From contig JAENZX010000033.1 of the NCBI GenBank assembly GCA_016841045.1, forward strand, positions 1 through 40,598: DNA of 40,598 nt, written 5' to 3'. The position numbers were made by a program, and so were the translations under genes. Positions 1-10,133 of the stretch are shown piece after piece (within the stretch, counting starts at the first letter, position 1; every line of letters starts with the position of its first letter). The DNA is from Thermincola carboxydiphila (GTDB lineage Bacteria; Bacillota; Thermincolia; Thermincolales; UBA2595). The notes beneath the pieces were generated by a model that saw only the letters and a program-made list of their open reading frames with translations, had not been told where the DNA came from and did not search any database.

Positions 1-593
1 TTGAGGAACTGGCTAAACATGCTGATATCCCGGTTGTAAACGGACTAACTGACCTCAATCACCCATGCCAAATACTGGCTGATTTCCAGACCATCATTGA
101 GAAAAAAGGCAAACTTGAAGGACTTAAACTTGCCTATATCGGTGACGGTAACAACGTCTGCCACTCACTTCTTAATGGTTGTGCAAAAGTTGGAATGAAC
201 ATATCAGTCGGCTGTCCGAAAGGATATGAACCAAGTGAGGAAATTGTTAAGCTTGCTGAGGCTGATGCCCGCGAAAGCGGGGCAATTATTGAAATAACCA
301 ATGATCCTGTAAGGGCAGTTAAGGATGCCGATATCGTTTATACTGACGTATGGGCCAGTATGGGTCAGGAGGCTGAACATACTGAACGTCTGAATATATT
401 CAAGCCATTTCAGGTTAATGAAGAACTGGTAAGTCAGGCTAAACCGGATTATGTTTTTCTGCACTGCCTGCCCGCACACAGGGGTGAGGAAGTAAGTGCA
501 GGTGTAATTGACGGGCAAAATTCCGCTGTGTTTGATGAGGCAGAAAACAGGCTGCATGCACAAAAATCAGTATTAGCACTGACGATGGGATAA
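1..593 (+). CDS. argF: Ornithine carbamoyltransferase, C-terminal part (truncated by window edge)
   Basis: The reading frame is open from the left edge (first full codon at base 3) to a TAA at 591-593, so only the C-terminal ~196 residues are present. Reading in frame gives the carbamoyltransferase motif HPCQILAD near the start and HCLPAHRG near the end; in this family these bind carbamoyl phosphate and the ornithine side respectively. The HCLPAHRG form is typical of ornithine rather than aspartate carbamoyltransferase. The enzyme makes citrulline from ornithine and carbamoyl phosphate in the cytoplasm. argG follows after 30 bases with a GAAAGGAG ribosome binding site, which fits an arg operon. 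An internal ATG at 195 is not the start, because homology continues upstream of it. Confidence 0.95.
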   Translation, partial: EELAKHADIPVVNGLTDLNHPCQILADFQTIIEKKGKLEGLKLAYIGDGNNVCHSLLNGCAKVGMNISVGCPKGYEPSEEIVKLAEADARESGAIIEITNDPVRAVKDADIVYTDVWASMGQEAEHTERLNIFKPFQVNEELVSQAKPDYVFLHCLPAHRGEEVSAGVIDGQNSAVFDEAENRLHAQKSVLALTMG

Positions 594-623
594 CGATATT
601 TTTACGAAAGGAGTTTTTACATA

Positions 624-1835
624 ATGGCAGAAAAAGTTGTACTGGCATATTCGGGGGGGCTTGACACATCAATTATTATCCCCTGGCTAAAGGAAAATTA
701 CGGATATGAAGTTATTGCTATGGCCGCTGATGTAGGTCAGGGAGAAGAACTCGAGCCCCTAAATGAGAAGGCAATCAAAACCGGTGCCAGCAAAATTTAC
801 ATAGAAGATGTCAATAAAGAGTTCGTTGAGGAATTTATTTGGCCGACACTTAAGGCAAATGCTGTATATGAAGGCAAATACCTACTGGGTACTTCCTTTG
901 CCCGACCCCTTATCGCCAAAAGGCTGGTTGAAATAGCACGCCAGGAAGGCGCTACGGCAATATGCCACGGGGCTACAGGAAAAGGCAATGACCAGGTAAG
1001 ATTTGAGCTTACTGTTAAAGCCCTTGCACCAGATCTTAAAATAATTGCACCCTGGAGAGAGTGGGACATTCGCTCCCGGGAAGATGCAATTGCCTATGCA
1101 GAAGAAAGAGGGATTCCTATTCCTGTGAAGAAAGGACATGCTTACAGCATGGACCGTAACCTGTGGCATTTAAGTCATGAGGGGGAAGACTTAGAAGATC
1201 CGTGGAATGAACCCAAGGGCAGTATGCTGCTGATGATAACGCCGCCTGAACAAGCCCCTGATAAGCCCGCTTATGTGGAAATCGATTTTGAACAGGGCAT
1301 TCCGGTTGCCTTAAACGGCGAAAAGATGGATGGTGTATCACTTATTGAGAAACTCAATAAAATAGCCGGAGACAATGGAGTGGGGATTGTTGATATGGTG
1401 GAAAACCGCCTAGTCGGTATGAAGTCAAGGGGAGTTTATGAGACGCCTGGTGGAACTGTACTATATGCCGCTCACCGGGAGCTTGAGCTTCTCTGTATTG
1501 ACAGAGATACTCTTCATTATAAAGACTCTATTTCACAGAAGTACGCTGAACTGGTCTATTATGGAGTCTGGTATCATCCTCTTAGAGAGGCTTTAGATGC
1601 TTTTGTTGATGTAACACAGAAAACCGTTACAGGTACTGTAAGGATGAAGCTTTACAAAGGCAGCTGTACTCCTGCTGGTTCCAAGTCTCCTTACTCACTC
1701 TATAATGAAGAATTCTCAACTTTCGGTCGCGATGAAGTTTACAATCAGAAAGATGCCGAAGGTTTTATCAACCTGTTTGGTCTGCCGCTTAAAGTACGAG
1801 CCATCATGAAAGAAAAGTCAGGCTTAAAGGATTGA
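624..1835 (+). CDS. argG: Argininosuccinate synthase
   Basis: The 403-residue product has the usual length for this enzyme, which joins citrulline and aspartate with ATP to give argininosuccinate. The N-terminal ATP-pyrophosphatase loop AYSGGLDTS lies at residues 8-16. Further family motifs are visible, including [13 protein letters not shown] around residue 115 and the GxYETPGGT stretch in the C-terminal half. The ATG at 624 follows GAAAGGAG by a normal spacing. It sits between argF and argH, separated from argH only by a small membrane-protein gene, so the three arginine genes are probably co-transcribed. Nothing in the sequence suggests damage. Confidence 0.97.
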   Translation: MAEKVVLAYSGGLDTSIIIPWLKENYGYEVIAMAADVGQGEELEPLNEKAIKTGASKIYIEDVNKEFVEEFIWPTLKANAVYEGKYLLGTSFARPLIAKRLVEIARQEGATAICHGATGKGNDQVRFELTVKALAPDLKIIAPWREWDIRSREDAIAYAEERGIPIPVKKGHAYSMDRNLWHLSHEGEDLEDPWNEPKGSMLLMITPPEQAPDKPAYVEIDFEQGIPVALNGEKMDGVSLIEKLNKIAGDNGVGIVDMVENRLVGMKSRGVYETPGGTVLYAAHRELELLCIDRDTLHYKDSISQKYAELVYYGVWYHPLREALDAFVDVTQKTVTGTVRMKLYKGSCTPAGSKSPYSLYNEEFSTFGRDEVYNQKDAEGFINLFGLPLKVRAIMKEKSGLKD

Positions 1836-1871
1836 GGCCGTTGAAATTCCCTATAGAGGGGTGTTTTATAG

Positions 1872-2153
1872 ATGAATAACCCGTGGGTTTTTGCAGTTTT
1901 ACTGTTGATTAGTGGAGCGGGAGTTGCTTTGGGGGGGTATTACTACCTTCGGCCTGAGAAAGTTGTTTTAAGGCGGGTTAAGGAGGAGCATAGACAAACC
2001 GCCCGGACAGACCGTGAATTCAGAAAATGGCTTGATAACGAAGTCGAGACACAGATTGGTAAGACACGCCGTCTTGGTTTAACTATTCTTATTTTTGAAG
2101 CTATACTAATGGTATTGATCGTCGGTATGCTGCAGAAGAGTTTGGCACAGTAA
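1872..2153 (+). CDS. Small two-helix membrane protein between argG and argH
   Basis: I do not recognise this 93-residue protein. It has a hydrophobic helix at about residues 5-22, a highly charged central stretch (about 28-68, rich in Arg, Lys and Glu) and a second hydrophobic helix at about 70-88. This predicts two membrane spans with a charged, possibly cytoplasmic, loop. The start ATG follows AGAGGGG, and the gene lies 36 bases after argG and 18 bases before argH on the same strand, so it is almost certainly co-transcribed with the arginine genes. No catalytic motif is visible. The context could mean a membrane factor linked to arginine metabolism or a chance operon resident; the sequence does not decide. 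Confidence 0.75.
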   Translation: MNNPWVFAVLLLISGAGVALGGYYYLRPEKVVLRRVKEEHRQTARTDREFRKWLDNEVETQIGKTRRLGLTILIFEAILMVLIVGMLQKSLAQ

Positions 2154-2171
2154 CAGTAAAGGGGGCAAATT

Positions 2172-3554
2172 ATGAAGCTCTGGGGAGGAAGGTTTACAAA
2201 AGGCACAGACAAGGTAGTGGAAGACTTTCATTCATCCATTTCCTTTGACCAGAGGCTTTACAGGCAGGATATCAGGGGAAGTATTGCCCACGCAAGGATG
2301 CTTGGTAAGCAGGGAATAATCCCGGTGAAAGATGCCGAGACCATAATAGCTGCTTTAAATAATATCCTGCAAGACATTGAAACAGGAAAAGCAGAATTTG
2401 AAGTTGGGGCGGAAGATATTCATATGAATATCGAAAAGCTGCTGACTGAGCGGATAGGTGATGTGGGGCGCAAGCTCCATACTGCCAGAAGCCGGAATGA
2501 CCAGGTAGCCCTCGATGTAAGAATGTACCTGAAAGAAGAAATCATTGATGTTTTCGGATTGCTAAAAAAGCTCATGGAAACACTGCTTAACCTTGCAGAA
2601 CAGCATGCTCTGACGGTTATGCCTGGATATACGCACCTGCAAAGGGCTCAGCCGATTACATTCGGGCACCACTTAATGGCATATTTTCAGATGTTCAGAC
2701 GTGATTTTGAGCGTATGACCGATGTTTATAAGAGGACAGATATTATGCCTCTTGGGTCAGGGGCTCTGGCGGGTACAACTTTTCCTCTGGACCGCCAATG
2801 GGTTGCAGGGGAACTTGGATTTTCTGCCATTACCGAAAACAGCCTGGACGGTGTCAGTGACCGCGATTTTGCTATCGAATTTTGTGCTGCGGCATCTATT
2901 ATAATGATGCATCTCAGCCGCTTCTGTGAAGAGGTTATACTTTGGTCTTCAGCTGAATTTAAGTTTATAGAACTTGATGATGCATATTCAACGGGGAGCA
3001 GTATAATGCCTCAGAAGAAGAACCCTGATGTGGCTGAGCTAATCAGGGGTAAAACAGGCAGGGTTTACGGAGACCTGATGGGGTTACTTTCTATGATGAA
3101 ATCACTGCCTCTGGCATATAACAAAGACATGCAGGAAGACAAGGAAGCTCTTTTTGATGCGGTAGATACCATAAAAGGATGCCTTTTAGTATTTACCCCG
3201 ATGATTGAGACCATGAGGGTCAGGTCTGACCAAATGGCCAGGGCTGCACGAGGAGGCTTTACCAATGCAACCGAAGTGGCCGACTACCTGGCTAAAAAAG
3301 GGATACCCTTCAGAAATGCACATGAGATCGTGGGAAAGTTAGTTCTTTATTGTATTGAGAGAGATATGGCACTTAATGAACTCTCCCTTGCTGAATTTAA
3401 AGAAGCCTCTCCGCAAATCGAAGAAGATATATATGAAGCAATTGATATTATCAAATGTGTTGAGGCACGGAAAGTTCCCGGGGGCCCTGCCCCAGGTGCT
3501 TTAAATTTTTCAATAGCATCAGGGCGTAACTGGTTGAAAAATCTCCCAAGCTAA
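2172..3554 (+). CDS. argH: Argininosuccinate lyase
   Basis: The 460-residue product belongs to the fumarase/aspartase superfamily and releases arginine and fumarate from argininosuccinate. The N-terminus MKLWGGRF is typical of ArgH. The superfamily signature [12 protein letters not shown] lies at residues 275-286 and holds the catalytic serine loop; the upstream TARSRNDQ and [10 protein letters not shown] motifs are also present. The ATG at 2172 follows AAAGGGGGC. It is the last gene of the arginine group: a strong hairpin terminator begins about 35 bases after its stop. Confidence 0.97.
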   Translation: MKLWGGRFTKGTDKVVEDFHSSISFDQRLYRQDIRGSIAHARMLGKQGIIPVKDAETIIAALNNILQDIETGKAEFEVGAEDIHMNIEKLLTERIGDVGRKLHTARSRNDQVALDVRMYLKEEIIDVFGLLKKLMETLLNLAEQHALTVMPGYTHLQRAQPITFGHHLMAYFQMFRRDFERMTDVYKRTDIMPLGSGALAGTTFPLDRQWVAGELGFSAITENSLDGVSDRDFAIEFCAAASIIMMHLSRFCEEVILWSSAEFKFIELDDAYSTGSSIMPQKKNPDVAELIRGKTGRVYGDLMGLLSMMKSLPLAYNKDMQEDKEALFDAVDTIKGCLLVFTPMIETMRVRSDQMARAARGGFTNATEVADYLAKKGIPFRNAHEIVGKLVLYCIERDMALNELSLAEFKEASPQIEEDIYEAIDIIKCVEARKVPGGPAPGALNFSIASGRNWLKNLPS

Positions 3555-3588
3555 CATGACCTGATGTAACTAAACGTGGATTAAAAAA

Positions 3589-3616
3589 GGGGCAGCCTTA
3601 GCTGCCCCTAAATTTT
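3589..3616. terminator. Bidirectional intrinsic terminator between argH and the convergent gene
   Basis: A perfect 8-bp stem, GGGGCAGC (3589-3596) with GCTGCCCC (3601-3608), encloses the loop CTTA. On the plus strand it is followed by TAAATTTTGTTT. On the minus strand the stem is followed by a clean run of six T. It can therefore stop transcription of argH and of the convergent gene ending at 3619. Confidence 0.85.
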
Positions 3617-3618
3617 GT

Positions 3619-4392
3619 TTAATAGGGAATCGTCACAGTATTGTAGTCAATTTCATATCCATCCGGTGTGGACAGTTGTAACAGGTATTCCTGACTGGTG
3701 TTTTGTGCCAGCACCTCGCCGGAGGCGTTGCTTGAGAGGTCACGTTTGTCGACAGCTATTATCTGTACTCCTGTTCTTGTTGGTGTTCCTAACAAGACTA
3801 TCTGATTTTTAAACATCACTATATCAGTAATATGATGCTGCAGCGCCACTATTGCCACGGTGTTTTCCTCCCGGTCATCATAAACCGGCAGTTTGAATTT
3901 GTCGGCGATTTCAACCAGCCCGCTGTCATGAAGTGCTTCGTCCCAAAGACTGTTACTGCCAATGGTAACGAAAAGGCGGTGGTATGAATTATGTATCCGG
4001 TCAGGTATATTGCTCCAAATTCCCGGTTTACTGTGCCAGTATGGTTGGTAATCAGGTCTTATCCAAGTAGGATCTTCGTAAACTTTAGTAAACGGAATCC
4101 TGCTCCCATCGACAAGAACATCTACTACAGAGAGATCATAAATATTACTTGACGGCTGCTGAGCACGAATGATTTTTACAGGTGAAGCCGGTTCCAGCTT
4201 GGACAACCTTTCCTTGAGCTCCTGATTATCCCTGGCCAGCTTTTCGAGCTGCGTCATTTTACTTTCTGTAATAGGTTTTATGCTTACTCTGGGTTCCTGA
4301 TGAACCACTGAAAAGAACCCAAAGGCTGAAATTATAATTATCAGGTATAGTACAAGCTTGTTTTTATCCAGTAATTCTCTAATATTTGGCAT
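3619..4392 (-). CDS. Membrane-anchored coiled-coil protein of unknown function
   Basis: I do not recognise this protein. Using the ATG at 4392, which follows GAGGTGA at good spacing, it is 257 residues long; an in-frame start 25 codons further upstream lacks such a site. Residues about 14-31 form one hydrophobic helix, followed by a short charged coiled-coil-like stretch (about 45-68, LEKLARDNQELKERL) and a ~190-residue soluble domain rich in beta-forming residues. This predicts a single-pass protein with an extracytoplasmic domain. It has no close co-oriented neighbour: it converges on argH and diverges from aspartate kinase. The layout (anchor, coiled coil, domain) resembles DUF881-type proteins found elsewhere in this window, but I see no shared signature motif. 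Confidence 0.75.
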   Translation of the reverse strand: MPNIRELLDKNKLVLYLIIIISAFGFFSVVHQEPRVSIKPITESKMTQLEKLARDNQELKERLSKLEPASPVKIIRAQQPSSNIYDLSVVDVLVDGSRIPFTKVYEDPTWIRPDYQPYWHSKPGIWSNIPDRIHNSYHRLFVTIGSNSLWDEALHDSGLVEIADKFKLPVYDDREENTVAIVALQHHITDIVMFKNQIVLLGTPTRTGVQIIAVDKRDLSSNASGEVLAQNTSQEYLLQLSTPDGYEIDYNTVTIPY

Positions 4393-4491
4393 AAAAATCA
4401 CCTCACTAACAGGATAGGCCAGATTCAGCGTGTTTATACCTGTTATTGAAAATATCAAAAATATCAACAGTAACTTAAAGTTATAGAGTTA

Positions 4492-4520
4492 TTGAAATAG
4501 TAGGATAAAAGGTATATACT
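4492..4520 (+). promoter_or_regulatory. Sigma-A type promoter for aspartate kinase
   Basis: TTGAAA (4492-4497) and TATACT (4515-4520) are separated by 17 bases, each a five-of-six match to the vegetative consensus. Transcription would begin near 4527, leaving a leader of only about 20 bases before the GGGGGAG ribosome binding site of the kinase gene. There is no room for a leader riboswitch. Confidence 0.7.
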
Positions 4521-4546
4521 AAAAAAATAGATTAGTGGGGGAGTGT

Positions 4547-5752
4547 GTGAACAAGTTGAAAATTATTGTTCAAAAGTTTGGCGGTACTTCGGTAGCTACT
4601 GCAGAAGGACGTGCCAGTGCCATGGACAGGATAATTGACGCCAAAGAACAGGGCTATGCCTCCGTTGTCGTTGTATCTGCCATGGGCAGGAAGGGCGAGC
4701 CTTATGCGACTGATACTCTTATAGATTTAGTAAAAAATGTACATTGCGATATTGAACCGCGTGAAATGGACCTGCTCGTTTCCTGCGGAGAAATCATATC
4801 AACGGTTGTCATGGCTACTTCGTTAAAATCGCGGGGGCATGCAGCGGTTGCCTTAACAGGGGGGCAGGCTGGTATTTTTACAGATGGGAACCACGGCAGT
4901 GCCCAAATTCTAAATATTGATCCTGAGCGAATAAAGAAGCATCTTTCTCAGGGTAAAATAGTGATTGTGGCTGGCTTCCAGGGTATGGATGAAGACGGAA
5001 GCATAACCACTCTTGGCCGTGGAGGCAGTGATACAACAGCGACAGCTCTTGGTGCCGCACTTGATGCGGAAGTTGTTGAAATATATACGGATGTTGACGG
5101 GGTTATGACCACTGACCCGAGGCTGGTTCCTGATGCGTTAATTATGAAGGATATTTCATATAAAGAGATATGTGAAATGGCTCACCAGGGTGCCAAGGTA
5201 ATCCACCCAAGGGCAGTTGAAGCTGCAATGGAAGGGAAAGTTCCCATTAAGATAAAAAACACCTTTTCTGATGCGGAAGGAACTCTGATTGCTGAAAATG
5301 TTAAGGAGCGGGTTATTACAGGGTTGGCACATCTAGGCAATCTTTCCCAAATTAAAGTTGGTCCTTTGGCAGGGGATGCTGTCCAACTGGCTAAGGTACA
5401 GGTACTTAAAACTATGGCTGAAGCACATATCAGCATTGACATGATTGGTGTTGCCCCAAATTCTATCTTTTTTATCATTAGCGCTGATGATACAGAAAAA
5501 GCGCAAGGGATACTCCAGGAGGCAGGGTACAATGTTGTTATTGAAACAGGTTGTGCCAAGCTATCGGTGATAGGGTCGGCAATGGTAGGGCGTCCCGGAG
5601 TTATGGCAAATGTTATGGAATCGCTTCATAAAGCAGGTGTGACGGTACTGCAGACTTCAGATTCGGATATTACAATTTCCTTTCTTATTAAAGAATCAGA
5701 CTTATCTAAAGCTATCCAAATGCTTCACAACAGCTTCTGTCTCGGTCAGTAA
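4547..5752 (+). CDS. lysC: Aspartate kinase
   Basis: This enzyme phosphorylates aspartate, the first step to lysine, threonine and methionine. The kinase domain carries KFGGTS near the N-terminus (residues 10-15) and GRGGSDTTA about 40% along. The C-terminal third holds tandem ACT regulatory domains, as expected for a feedback-controlled single-function aspartokinase. With the GTG at 4547 the protein has 401 residues, a normal length. The start is uncertain: the GTG at 4535 overlaps the GGGGGAG site, the GTG at 4547 is very close to it, and the TTG at 4556 would give the typical N-terminus MKIIVQKFGG. It appears to be transcribed alone from its own promoter, upstream of the branched-chain operon. 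Confidence 0.95.
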   Translation: MNKLKIIVQKFGGTSVATAEGRASAMDRIIDAKEQGYASVVVVSAMGRKGEPYATDTLIDLVKNVHCDIEPREMDLLVSCGEIISTVVMATSLKSRGHAAVALTGGQAGIFTDGNHGSAQILNIDPERIKKHLSQGKIVIVAGFQGMDEDGSITTLGRGGSDTTATALGAALDAEVVEIYTDVDGVMTTDPRLVPDALIMKDISYKEICEMAHQGAKVIHPRAVEAAMEGKVPIKIKNTFSDAEGTLIAENVKERVITGLAHLGNLSQIKVGPLAGDAVQLAKVQVLKTMAEAHISIDMIGVAPNSIFFIISADDTEKAQGILQEAGYNVVIETGCAKLSVIGSAMVGRPGVMANVMESLHKAGVTVLQTSDSDITISFLIKESDLSKAIQMLHNSFCLGQ

Positions 5753-5773
5753 TAACTGGTTTTTAAAAATATC

Positions 5774-5803
5774 TTGACATTTTAGTATATAATTCTGTAT
5801 ACT
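5774..5803 (+). promoter_or_regulatory. Promoter of the branched-chain amino acid operon
   Basis: A perfect TTGACA (5774-5779) and TATACT (5798-5803) are separated by 18 bases. The predicted start near 5810 lies just upstream of the T-box leader, as expected for a riboswitch-controlled operon. Confidence 0.8.
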
Positions 5804-5835
5804 AGATTCAATTATATTTAAAAAGTAAATGGTAA

Positions 5836-6112
5836 TGATGGGGATATTAATACATTGAGAAGGCTACAGAGAGCCGGTCAAGGGCTGAAAGCCGGTGCCA
5901 AATTATGTACTATTGCTCACCCCTGAACTGACTGTCGAACGGTGTTATACATACCTAGTAGGCATCTCCGGTGCATACCGTTAAAATGCATTGGTCACAA
6001 TAAGTGGCTCTGTTCCAGTCATAATCCGGTGCAGGGCAAACAGGGTGGTACCGCGGAAGGTTTAACTCTCGTCCCTGATAGTTTCAAGACTGTCTGGGCG
6101 GGGGTTTTTTTG
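5836..6112 (+). promoter_or_regulatory. T-box leader (tRNA-sensing riboswitch), probable leucine specifier
   Basis: The hallmark T-box sequence AGGGTGGTACCGCGG is at 6042-6056. Stem I features precede it: CAGAGAG on the 5' side near 5870, a GC-rich hairpin with GCTGAAAGCCGG, and on the 3' side CTCACCCCTGAAC. By position I read CTC (5916-5918, followed by A) as the specifier codon, which would sense uncharged tRNA-Leu. An intrinsic terminator follows at 6066-6111. T-boxes let transcription proceed when the matching tRNA is uncharged, so leucine shortage should switch on the whole ilv-leu-cimA operon. The class call is firm; the specifier is my inference, and the exact 5' boundary is approximate. 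Confidence 0.92.
6066..6111 (+). terminator. T-box regulated intrinsic terminator
   Basis: The region starting CTCGTCCCTGATAG pairs, with G-U pairs and one bulge, with CTGTCTGGGCGGGG, and is followed by seven T. Its 5' arm lies directly after the T-box bulge sequence, which would otherwise form the antiterminator. Confidence 0.85.
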
Positions 6113-6154
6113 TTACGATTTTTACATGTAGATGTTCGAGGGAGGGGTTTTAGT

Positions 6155-7819
6155 TTGAGAAGTGATGCAGTAAAAAAAGGACTGGAAAAAGCACCCCACC
6201 GCTCTTTGTTTAAAGCGATGGGTTATACCGACGAGGAATTGGCGAGGCCATTAATCGGGGTCGTTAATTCTAAAAACGAAGTAGTTCCCGGACATATTCA
6301 TCTAGATACTATAGCCGAGGCTGTAAAGGCCGGGGTAAGAATGGCAGGGGGGACCCCTATAGAGTTTCCTGCTATTGGGGTATGTGATGGAATTGCTATG
6401 AATCATGAAGGAATGAGATATTCTCTTGCAAGCCGTGAAATCATAGCCGATTCGGTTGAAATAATGACTCAGGCCCATGCCTTTGATGGTTTAGTACTTA
6501 TACCAAACTGTGACAAGATAATTCCGGGTATGCTTATGGCAGCTGCCCGACTTAATATACCCACCATTGTTGTTAGCGGCGGGCCTATGCTAACAGGAAA
6601 ATATCAGGGCAGGGACGTCTCACTAAGCAACATATTCGAGGGAGTAGGCGCTGTCCGCGGCGGCAGGATCACTGAAGAGGAACTGAGCGAGATGGAAGAA
6701 GCTGTGTGTCCGGGTTGTGGTTCCTGTGCAGGGATGTTTACAGCAAACACCATGAACTGTCTTACAGAAGTACTCGGTTTGTCACTTCCGGGAAGCGGGA
6801 CTATACCTGCAGTAACGGCGGCGAGAAAGAGACTGGCCAAGACGACCGGAATGAAAATAATGGAGTTGGTTGAAAAAGATATAAAGGCCCTTGACATCAT
6901 GACAGAACAATCGTTCTACAATGCAGTGTCAGCAGATATGGCCTTAGGCGGCTCCACCAATACAGTACTCCATTTACCGGCAATAGCTCATGAATGCGGT
7001 TTTAAATTGAAACTTGACAGTTTCCAGGAAATCAATGAAAAGACACCTCACCTTTGCAAACTAAGTCCCGCAGGGACTCATCATATTCAGGACCTAAACG
7101 AAGCCGGCGGTATACCGGCCGTACTAGCTGAATTAAGTAAAAAAGAGATTCTCAACCTTGATTGCCTTACGGTAACAGGTAAGACGGTAAGAGAAAATCT
7201 GGAAGGTAGAAACATATTAAATCCTGAAGTCATCAGACCCCTAGACAATCCTTATAGTGACAAGGGAGGATTGGCAATTCTAAAGGGCAATATAGCTCCC
7301 GAAGGCTCAGTTGTCAAAGCGGCTGCAGTGGCGCCGGAAATGCATCATCACAAGGGACCGGCAAAAGTCTTTGAATCAGAGGAAGAGACGGTTCAGGCTC
7401 TAATTGACGGTAAGATTCAAAAAGGTGATGTTATTCTTATCCGGTATGAAGGCCCTAAAGGGGGACCCGGTATGCGGGAAATGCTCACTCCCACTGCAAT
7501 GGTAGCAGGACTAGGCTTGGATAAAGATGTTGCTCTGATTACCGACGGCAGATTCTCCGGAGCTACAAGAGGTGCTTCCATAGGCCATGTTTCACCTGAA
7601 GCAGCTCTTGGAGGACCTATTGGTGCAGTGCAGGATGGGGACATTATTGAGATAGATATTCCCAACTGCCGTTTAAATGTTCTCCTTAGCGACGAGGAAA
7701 TTAAGGCCCGGATGGCCGGATGGCAGCCAAAAGAACCCAGGGTTAAGAAAGGTTATCTGGCCCGTTATGCCAAACTGGTTACCTCTGCAAGCACAGGTGC
7801 TGTGCTGAGCGACGAGTAG
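6155..7819 (+). CDS. ilvD: Dihydroxy-acid dehydratase
   Basis: The enzyme dehydrates dihydroxyisovalerate and dihydroxymethylvalerate to the 2-keto acids of valine and isoleucine, using an Fe-S cluster. I chose the TTG at 6155: it follows GGGAGGGG at good spacing, gives the typical N-terminus [17 protein letters not shown], and yields 554 residues, the normal length. An in-frame opening further upstream runs through the T-box leader and is not coding. Cluster-associated motifs [10 protein letters not shown] and [11 protein letters not shown] are present, as is the C-terminal [20 protein letters not shown] region. It is the first gene after the T-box terminator. Confidence 0.96.
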   Translation: MRSDAVKKGLEKAPHRSLFKAMGYTDEELARPLIGVVNSKNEVVPGHIHLDTIAEAVKAGVRMAGGTPIEFPAIGVCDGIAMNHEGMRYSLASREIIADSVEIMTQAHAFDGLVLIPNCDKIIPGMLMAAARLNIPTIVVSGGPMLTGKYQGRDVSLSNIFEGVGAVRGGRITEEELSEMEEAVCPGCGSCAGMFTANTMNCLTEVLGLSLPGSGTIPAVTAARKRLAKTTGMKIMELVEKDIKALDIMTEQSFYNAVSADMALGGSTNTVLHLPAIAHECGFKLKLDSFQEINEKTPHLCKLSPAGTHHIQDLNEAGGIPAVLAELSKKEILNLDCLTVTGKTVRENLEGRNILNPEVIRPLDNPYSDKGGLAILKGNIAPEGSVVKAAAVAPEMHHHKGPAKVFESEEETVQALIDGKIQKGDVILIRYEGPKGGPGMREMLTPTAMVAGLGLDKDVALITDGRFSGATRGASIGHVSPEAALGGPIGAVQDGDIIEIDIPNCRLNVLLSDEEIKARMAGWQPKEPRVKKGYLARYAKLVTSASTGAVLSDE

Positions 7820-7825
7820 CAGAAA

Positions 7826-7915
7826 AGTAGTGGAGAGTGAGGAGTAGGGAGTGATAAAAAGATCCGATTTACACTCCCTACACACCACTCCCCACACACC
7901 ACTTCACATAATATA
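7826..7915. repeat. Intergenic inverted repeat of the TAGTGGGTAGTG family
   Basis: The gap between ilvD and ilvB holds a purine-rich stretch (GTAGTGGAGAGTGAGGAGTAG type) followed by its degenerate complement. The clearest arms are GTAGGGAGTG (7844-7853) and CACTCCCTAC (7872-7881), with more CACTCCCC/CACCACT after that. There is no T run, so it is not an obvious terminator. The same kind of sequence recurs in other gaps of this window. Confidence 0.7.
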
Positions 7916-7953
7916 TCCACCACATTACATACTAACAGCGGAGGTGTTCAAAG

Positions 7954-9615
7954 ATGAAACTTTCCGGGGCGGAAATTATTATAAAGAGCTTGCAGGAAGA
8001 AGGCGTTGATGCCATTTTCGGGTATCCCGGAGGGCAGGTCATTCCATTTTACGATGCACTTTATGATGCAACACTGAAACATTACCTGGTAAGACATGAA
8101 CAGGGAGCCGCACATGCGGCAGACGGCTATGCCAGGGCCACTGGAAAACCCGGAGTATGTGTTGCTACCTCAGGGCCAGGAGCTACAAATCTTGTAACCG
8201 GAATAGCTACAGCGTATATGGATTCCATACCCATGATTGCTATAACCGGGCAGGTGCCTTGCAGCATGATTGGCAAGGATTCATTTCAGGAGGCTGACAT
8301 CACAGGGATTACCCTTCCTATTACAAAACATAATTTTCTGGTTGATGATATAAATGACCTGGCCAGAATAATTAAAGAGTCTTTCCATATAGCCACCACC
8401 GGCAGGCCGGGCCCTGTACTGATAGATGTTCCCAAGAACGTGCAGGTTGAGAGTACCAACTACAAGTATCCCGAAACAGTTTCTCTAAAGGGCTACAAGG
8501 TGACCATGGAAGCCAACAAGGCACAGGTAAAAAATGCTGTGAACCTGATAAAAGAATCTAGAAGACCTGTTATTTATGCTGGAGGCGGGGTTGTAAACTC
8601 AGGCGCTAGCAGTGAACTGTACAGGTTGGCGGAATTAACATCAAGTCCAGTTACTACTACTTTGATGGGTATTGGATCCTTCCCTGAAACACACCCCCTG
8701 TCCCTTGGAATGTTAGGGATGCATGGAACAAAAGCAGCTAATTATGCAGTTACCGATTGTGATCTGCTGATTGCCGTAGGGGCTCGTTTTGATGACAGGG
8801 TAACAGGAAATATTGCCGAGTTCGCACCAAAGGCCAGGATAATACATATTGACATAGATGCAGCTGAAATCGGAAAAAATATTAGGATCGACGTACCCAT
8901 AGTGGGTGATGTTAAAAATGTACTCACTGAACTCAACAAAAAACTTGAGCAGACTGAGTCACATGAGTGGTATAATAAAATTATTGAGTTAAAAGATAAG
9001 TACCCTCTTGCGTATGAAAATAACGGAAAACTGAAACCACAATTTATAATTGAACAAATATATGATCTCACTAAAGGGGAAGCTATCATTACGACTGAAG
9101 TTGGGCAGAATCAGATGTGGGCAGCACAATATTACAAGTATACCAAGCCCCGCAGCTTTATTTCATCCGGTGGTCTTGGCACAATGGGGTATGGTTTTCC
9201 GGCTGCCATCGGAGCCAAGGTGGGCTGTCCGGATGCAGTCGTAATAGATATAGCCGGTGACGGAAGCATCCAGATGAACATTCAGGAACTGGCCACGGCA
9301 GTTCAATACAATATTCCGGTAATAGTGGCTATACTAAATAACAATTACCTGGGGATGGTCAGACAGTGGCAGGAATTATTTTATGACCGCAGGTATTCCC
9401 ACACAGACATTACCGGACCTGACTTTGTGAAACTGGCCGAGGCATACGGCGCTATGGGTATCAGGGTAACGGAACCCGGTCAGGTAAAACCCGCCCTAAA
9501 GCAGGCAATTGAGGCTAAGCGTCCGGTTGTTATTGATTTTGTTGTGGACCGGGAGGAAAACGTATTTCCTATGGTTCCTCCGGGCGGGGCAAACCACAAG
9601 ATGTTAGGGGGTTAA
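7954..9615 (+). CDS. ilvB: Acetolactate synthase, catalytic (large) subunit, canonical copy
   Basis: This ThDP enzyme condenses two pyruvates to acetolactate, or pyruvate with 2-ketobutyrate to acetohydroxybutyrate. The 553-residue length is normal. The ThDP-activating glutamate is E49 in RHEQGA, the Mg/ThDP motif starts at GDGSIQMN, and the substrate-side motif LGMVRQWQ has the conserved Trp at residue 472. The C-terminal [13 protein letters not shown] segment is also canonical. ATG follows GGAGGTG. ilvN begins 4 bases after the stop, so this copy and the small subunit are translationally paired. A second, divergent large subunit lies downstream of ilvC. Confidence 0.96.
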   Translation: MKLSGAEIIIKSLQEEGVDAIFGYPGGQVIPFYDALYDATLKHYLVRHEQGAAHAADGYARATGKPGVCVATSGPGATNLVTGIATAYMDSIPMIAITGQVPCSMIGKDSFQEADITGITLPITKHNFLVDDINDLARIIKESFHIATTGRPGPVLIDVPKNVQVESTNYKYPETVSLKGYKVTMEANKAQVKNAVNLIKESRRPVIYAGGGVVNSGASSELYRLAELTSSPVTTTLMGIGSFPETHPLSLGMLGMHGTKAANYAVTDCDLLIAVGARFDDRVTGNIAEFAPKARIIHIDIDAAEIGKNIRIDVPIVGDVKNVLTELNKKLEQTESHEWYNKIIELKDKYPLAYENNGKLKPQFIIEQIYDLTKGEAIITTEVGQNQMWAAQYYKYTKPRSFISSGGLGTMGYGFPAAIGAKVGCPDAVVIDIAGDGSIQMNIQELATAVQYNIPVIVAILNNNYLGMVRQWQELFYDRRYSHTDITGPDFVKLAEAYGAMGIRVTEPGQVKPALKQAIEAKRPVVIDFVVDREENVFPMVPPGGANHKMLGG

Positions 9616-9619
9616 ATCA

Positions 9620-10132
9620 ATGAGGCATATACTTGCAGTATTGGTAGAAAACAATCCCGGTGTACTTACTCGGGTTGCCGGGTTATTCAGCCGCCGTGGA
9701 TATAATATTGACAGTTTGTCGGTGGGGCGAACCGAGCACCCCAATGTTTCCAGGATGACTATTGTCGTAGAAGGTGATGACCTGGTCCTGGAACAGGTCA
9801 CAAAACAATTACATAAGCTGGTCGATGTTATCAAAATTAATGATATAACATCAGAGGAATACGTTGACAGGGAACTTGTCCTTGTCAAGGTTGGCGCTGA
9901 CCCTGCAGTTAGGGGAGAAATAATTCAGATTGTGGATATTTTCAGAGCCCGGATTGTTGACATTGGCCAACGTACACTCATTATTGAATGTACCGGAGAC
10001 GAGGGGAAAATCAGTGCTGTTATTGAGTCTCTTAAGCCTTTTGGCATTAAGGAACTGGTCCGTACAGGAAAAATTGCCATGCTGAGGGGACATAAATTTA
10101 CTTCATTAAATGAATTTAAGGAGGAAGAGTAA
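9620..10132 (+). CDS. ilvN: Acetolactate synthase, regulatory (small) subunit
   Basis: The 170-residue product starts [27 protein letters not shown], a classic N-terminal ACT domain of the IlvN/IlvH family, and has the usual C-terminal dimerisation domain. It activates the catalytic subunit and confers valine feedback inhibition in this family. It starts 4 bases after ilvB. The ribosome binding site of ilvC (AAGGAGG, 10118-10124) lies within its last codons. It is the only small subunit in the window although there are two large subunits. Confidence 0.96.
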   Translation: MRHILAVLVENNPGVLTRVAGLFSRRGYNIDSLSVGRTEHPNVSRMTIVVEGDDLVLEQVTKQLHKLVDVIKINDITSEEYVDRELVLVKVGADPAVRGEIIQIVDIFRARIVDIGQRTLIIECTGDEGKISAVIESLKPFGIKELVRTGKIAMLRGHKFTSLNEFKEEE

Positions 10133-10133
10133 T

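Noticed and set aside
5942-6154. Upstream in-frame extension of ilvD
   Set aside because: It lies in the T-box leader and terminator; the TTG at 6155 has a strong ribosome binding site and gives the canonical N-terminus.
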